A DNA stretch of 12,945 bases from Bacillota bacterium. Lineage in GTDB: Bacteria > Bacillota > Clostridia > Christensenellales > Aristaeellaceae. The stretch spans positions 1 to 12,945 of the forward strand of contig JAEVZE010000397.1 of the NCBI GenBank assembly GCA_023392395.1, read 5' to 3'. The position numbers and the translations under genes are program-made. Below, piece by piece: positions 12,754 through 12,945 of this stretch (the stretch's first letter is position 1; every line of letters starts with the position of its first letter). Under the pieces are notes generated by a model that saw only the letters and a program-made list of their open reading frames with translations, made no database searches and was not told the DNA's origin.

Positions 12754-12945
12754 TTGACAGAGTTTGAAGAACTGGCTTTAAAAAAGATCACCAAGGATTA
12801 CTTGGTGGATTGCGTATACAGTCATATCAACATACTGTCGGGCAAGTATGGCATCAGCAATGCCGAAATCAGCAAGCACGTCGGGTGGGACCCCGCCGGT
12901 TTCAACCAGAAATTCAACCGCAGCAACGATCTCAGGATCACGACG
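12754..12945 (+). CDS. Probable helix-turn-helix DNA-binding protein, partial
   Basis: Only the first 64 codons lie in the window; the rest is beyond the right edge. The start is taken as TTG at 12754 because a perfect AGGAGG lies 5 bases upstream; there is no in-frame ATG near it. The protein begins (M)TEFEELALKKITKDYLVDCVY and continues with YGISNAEISKHVGW (about 35-48) and AGFNQKFNRSNDLRITT (51-64 region). This pattern of two short helices, then a longer segment and an IT-T turn, resembles Cro/C1-type (XRE) helix-turn-helix domains. No receiver or enzyme domain is visible. It is divergent from the kinase-regulator operon and could regulate it or be unrelated. It is the only plus-strand gene in the window. 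Confidence 0.6.
   Translation, partial: MTEFEELALKKITKDYLVDCVYSHINILSGKYGISNAEISKHVGWDPAGFNQKFNRSNDLRITT

Noticed and set aside
1..12945. CRISPR arrays, tRNA or rRNA genes, insertion sequences, phage genes
   Set aside because: No regularly spaced repeats, cloverleaf-like segments, transposase or phage-type proteins were seen on either strand.

Overview
The window looks like a chromosomal stretch from a Gram-positive-type (Bacillota, probably Clostridia-like) bacterium of fairly high GC, roughly 60% by eye. The grounds are consensus AGGAGG-type ribosome sites, sigma-A style TATAAT promoters, an LytR-CpsA-Psr ligase, and a YesM/YesN-type two-component pair next to a sugar ABC transporter that has no ATPase gene of its own. 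The genus is inference. All complete genes lie on the minus strand. Only the partial gene at the right edge is on the plus strand.

Left part (1-2495). A two-gene ABC cassette of the FetA/FetB (YbbL/YbbM) type has its own extended -10 promoter, and its permease runs off the left edge. Upstream of it lie a PAP2-family phosphatase and a GtrA-family membrane protein, almost end to end. These are small envelope or lipid-carrier genes.

Middle (2496-3859). A single LytR-CpsA-Psr gene ends in a C-terminal peptidoglycan-binding domain. It looks lower in GC than its neighbours, is followed by an AT-rich terminator-like hairpin, and is separated from the next operon by a strong intrinsic terminator.

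Right part (3860-12293). This is a compact carbohydrate-use locus read right to left: sensor histidine kinase, AraC-type response regulator, extracellular solute-binding protein, two CUT1-type permeases, an aldo/keto reductase and a GH127/DUF1680 glycosidase. Promoters are visible before the kinase and before the binding protein. A perfect GC-rich hairpin separates the binding-protein gene from the permeases, and a terminator closes the operon after the glycosidase. A simple model is that an extracellular oligosaccharide signal is sensed by the kinase, which activates the regulator. The regulator drives the importer, and the imported sugar is cut by the GH127-like enzyme and perhaps oxidised or reduced by the aldo/keto reductase. 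The substrate is not known; an L-arabinofuranosyl sugar is the family-based guess.

Right edge (12294-12945). An AT-richer intergenic region of about 460 bases carries divergent promoters and several repeats. It is followed by the start of a plus-strand gene with a likely helix-turn-helix, probably using a TTG start.

No RNA genes, CRISPR arrays or insertion sequences were recognised. The best candidates for something new are the GH127-AKR-ABC system with its atypical glycosidase motifs and a binding protein lacking a lipobox, and several unassigned palindromes at the promoters.
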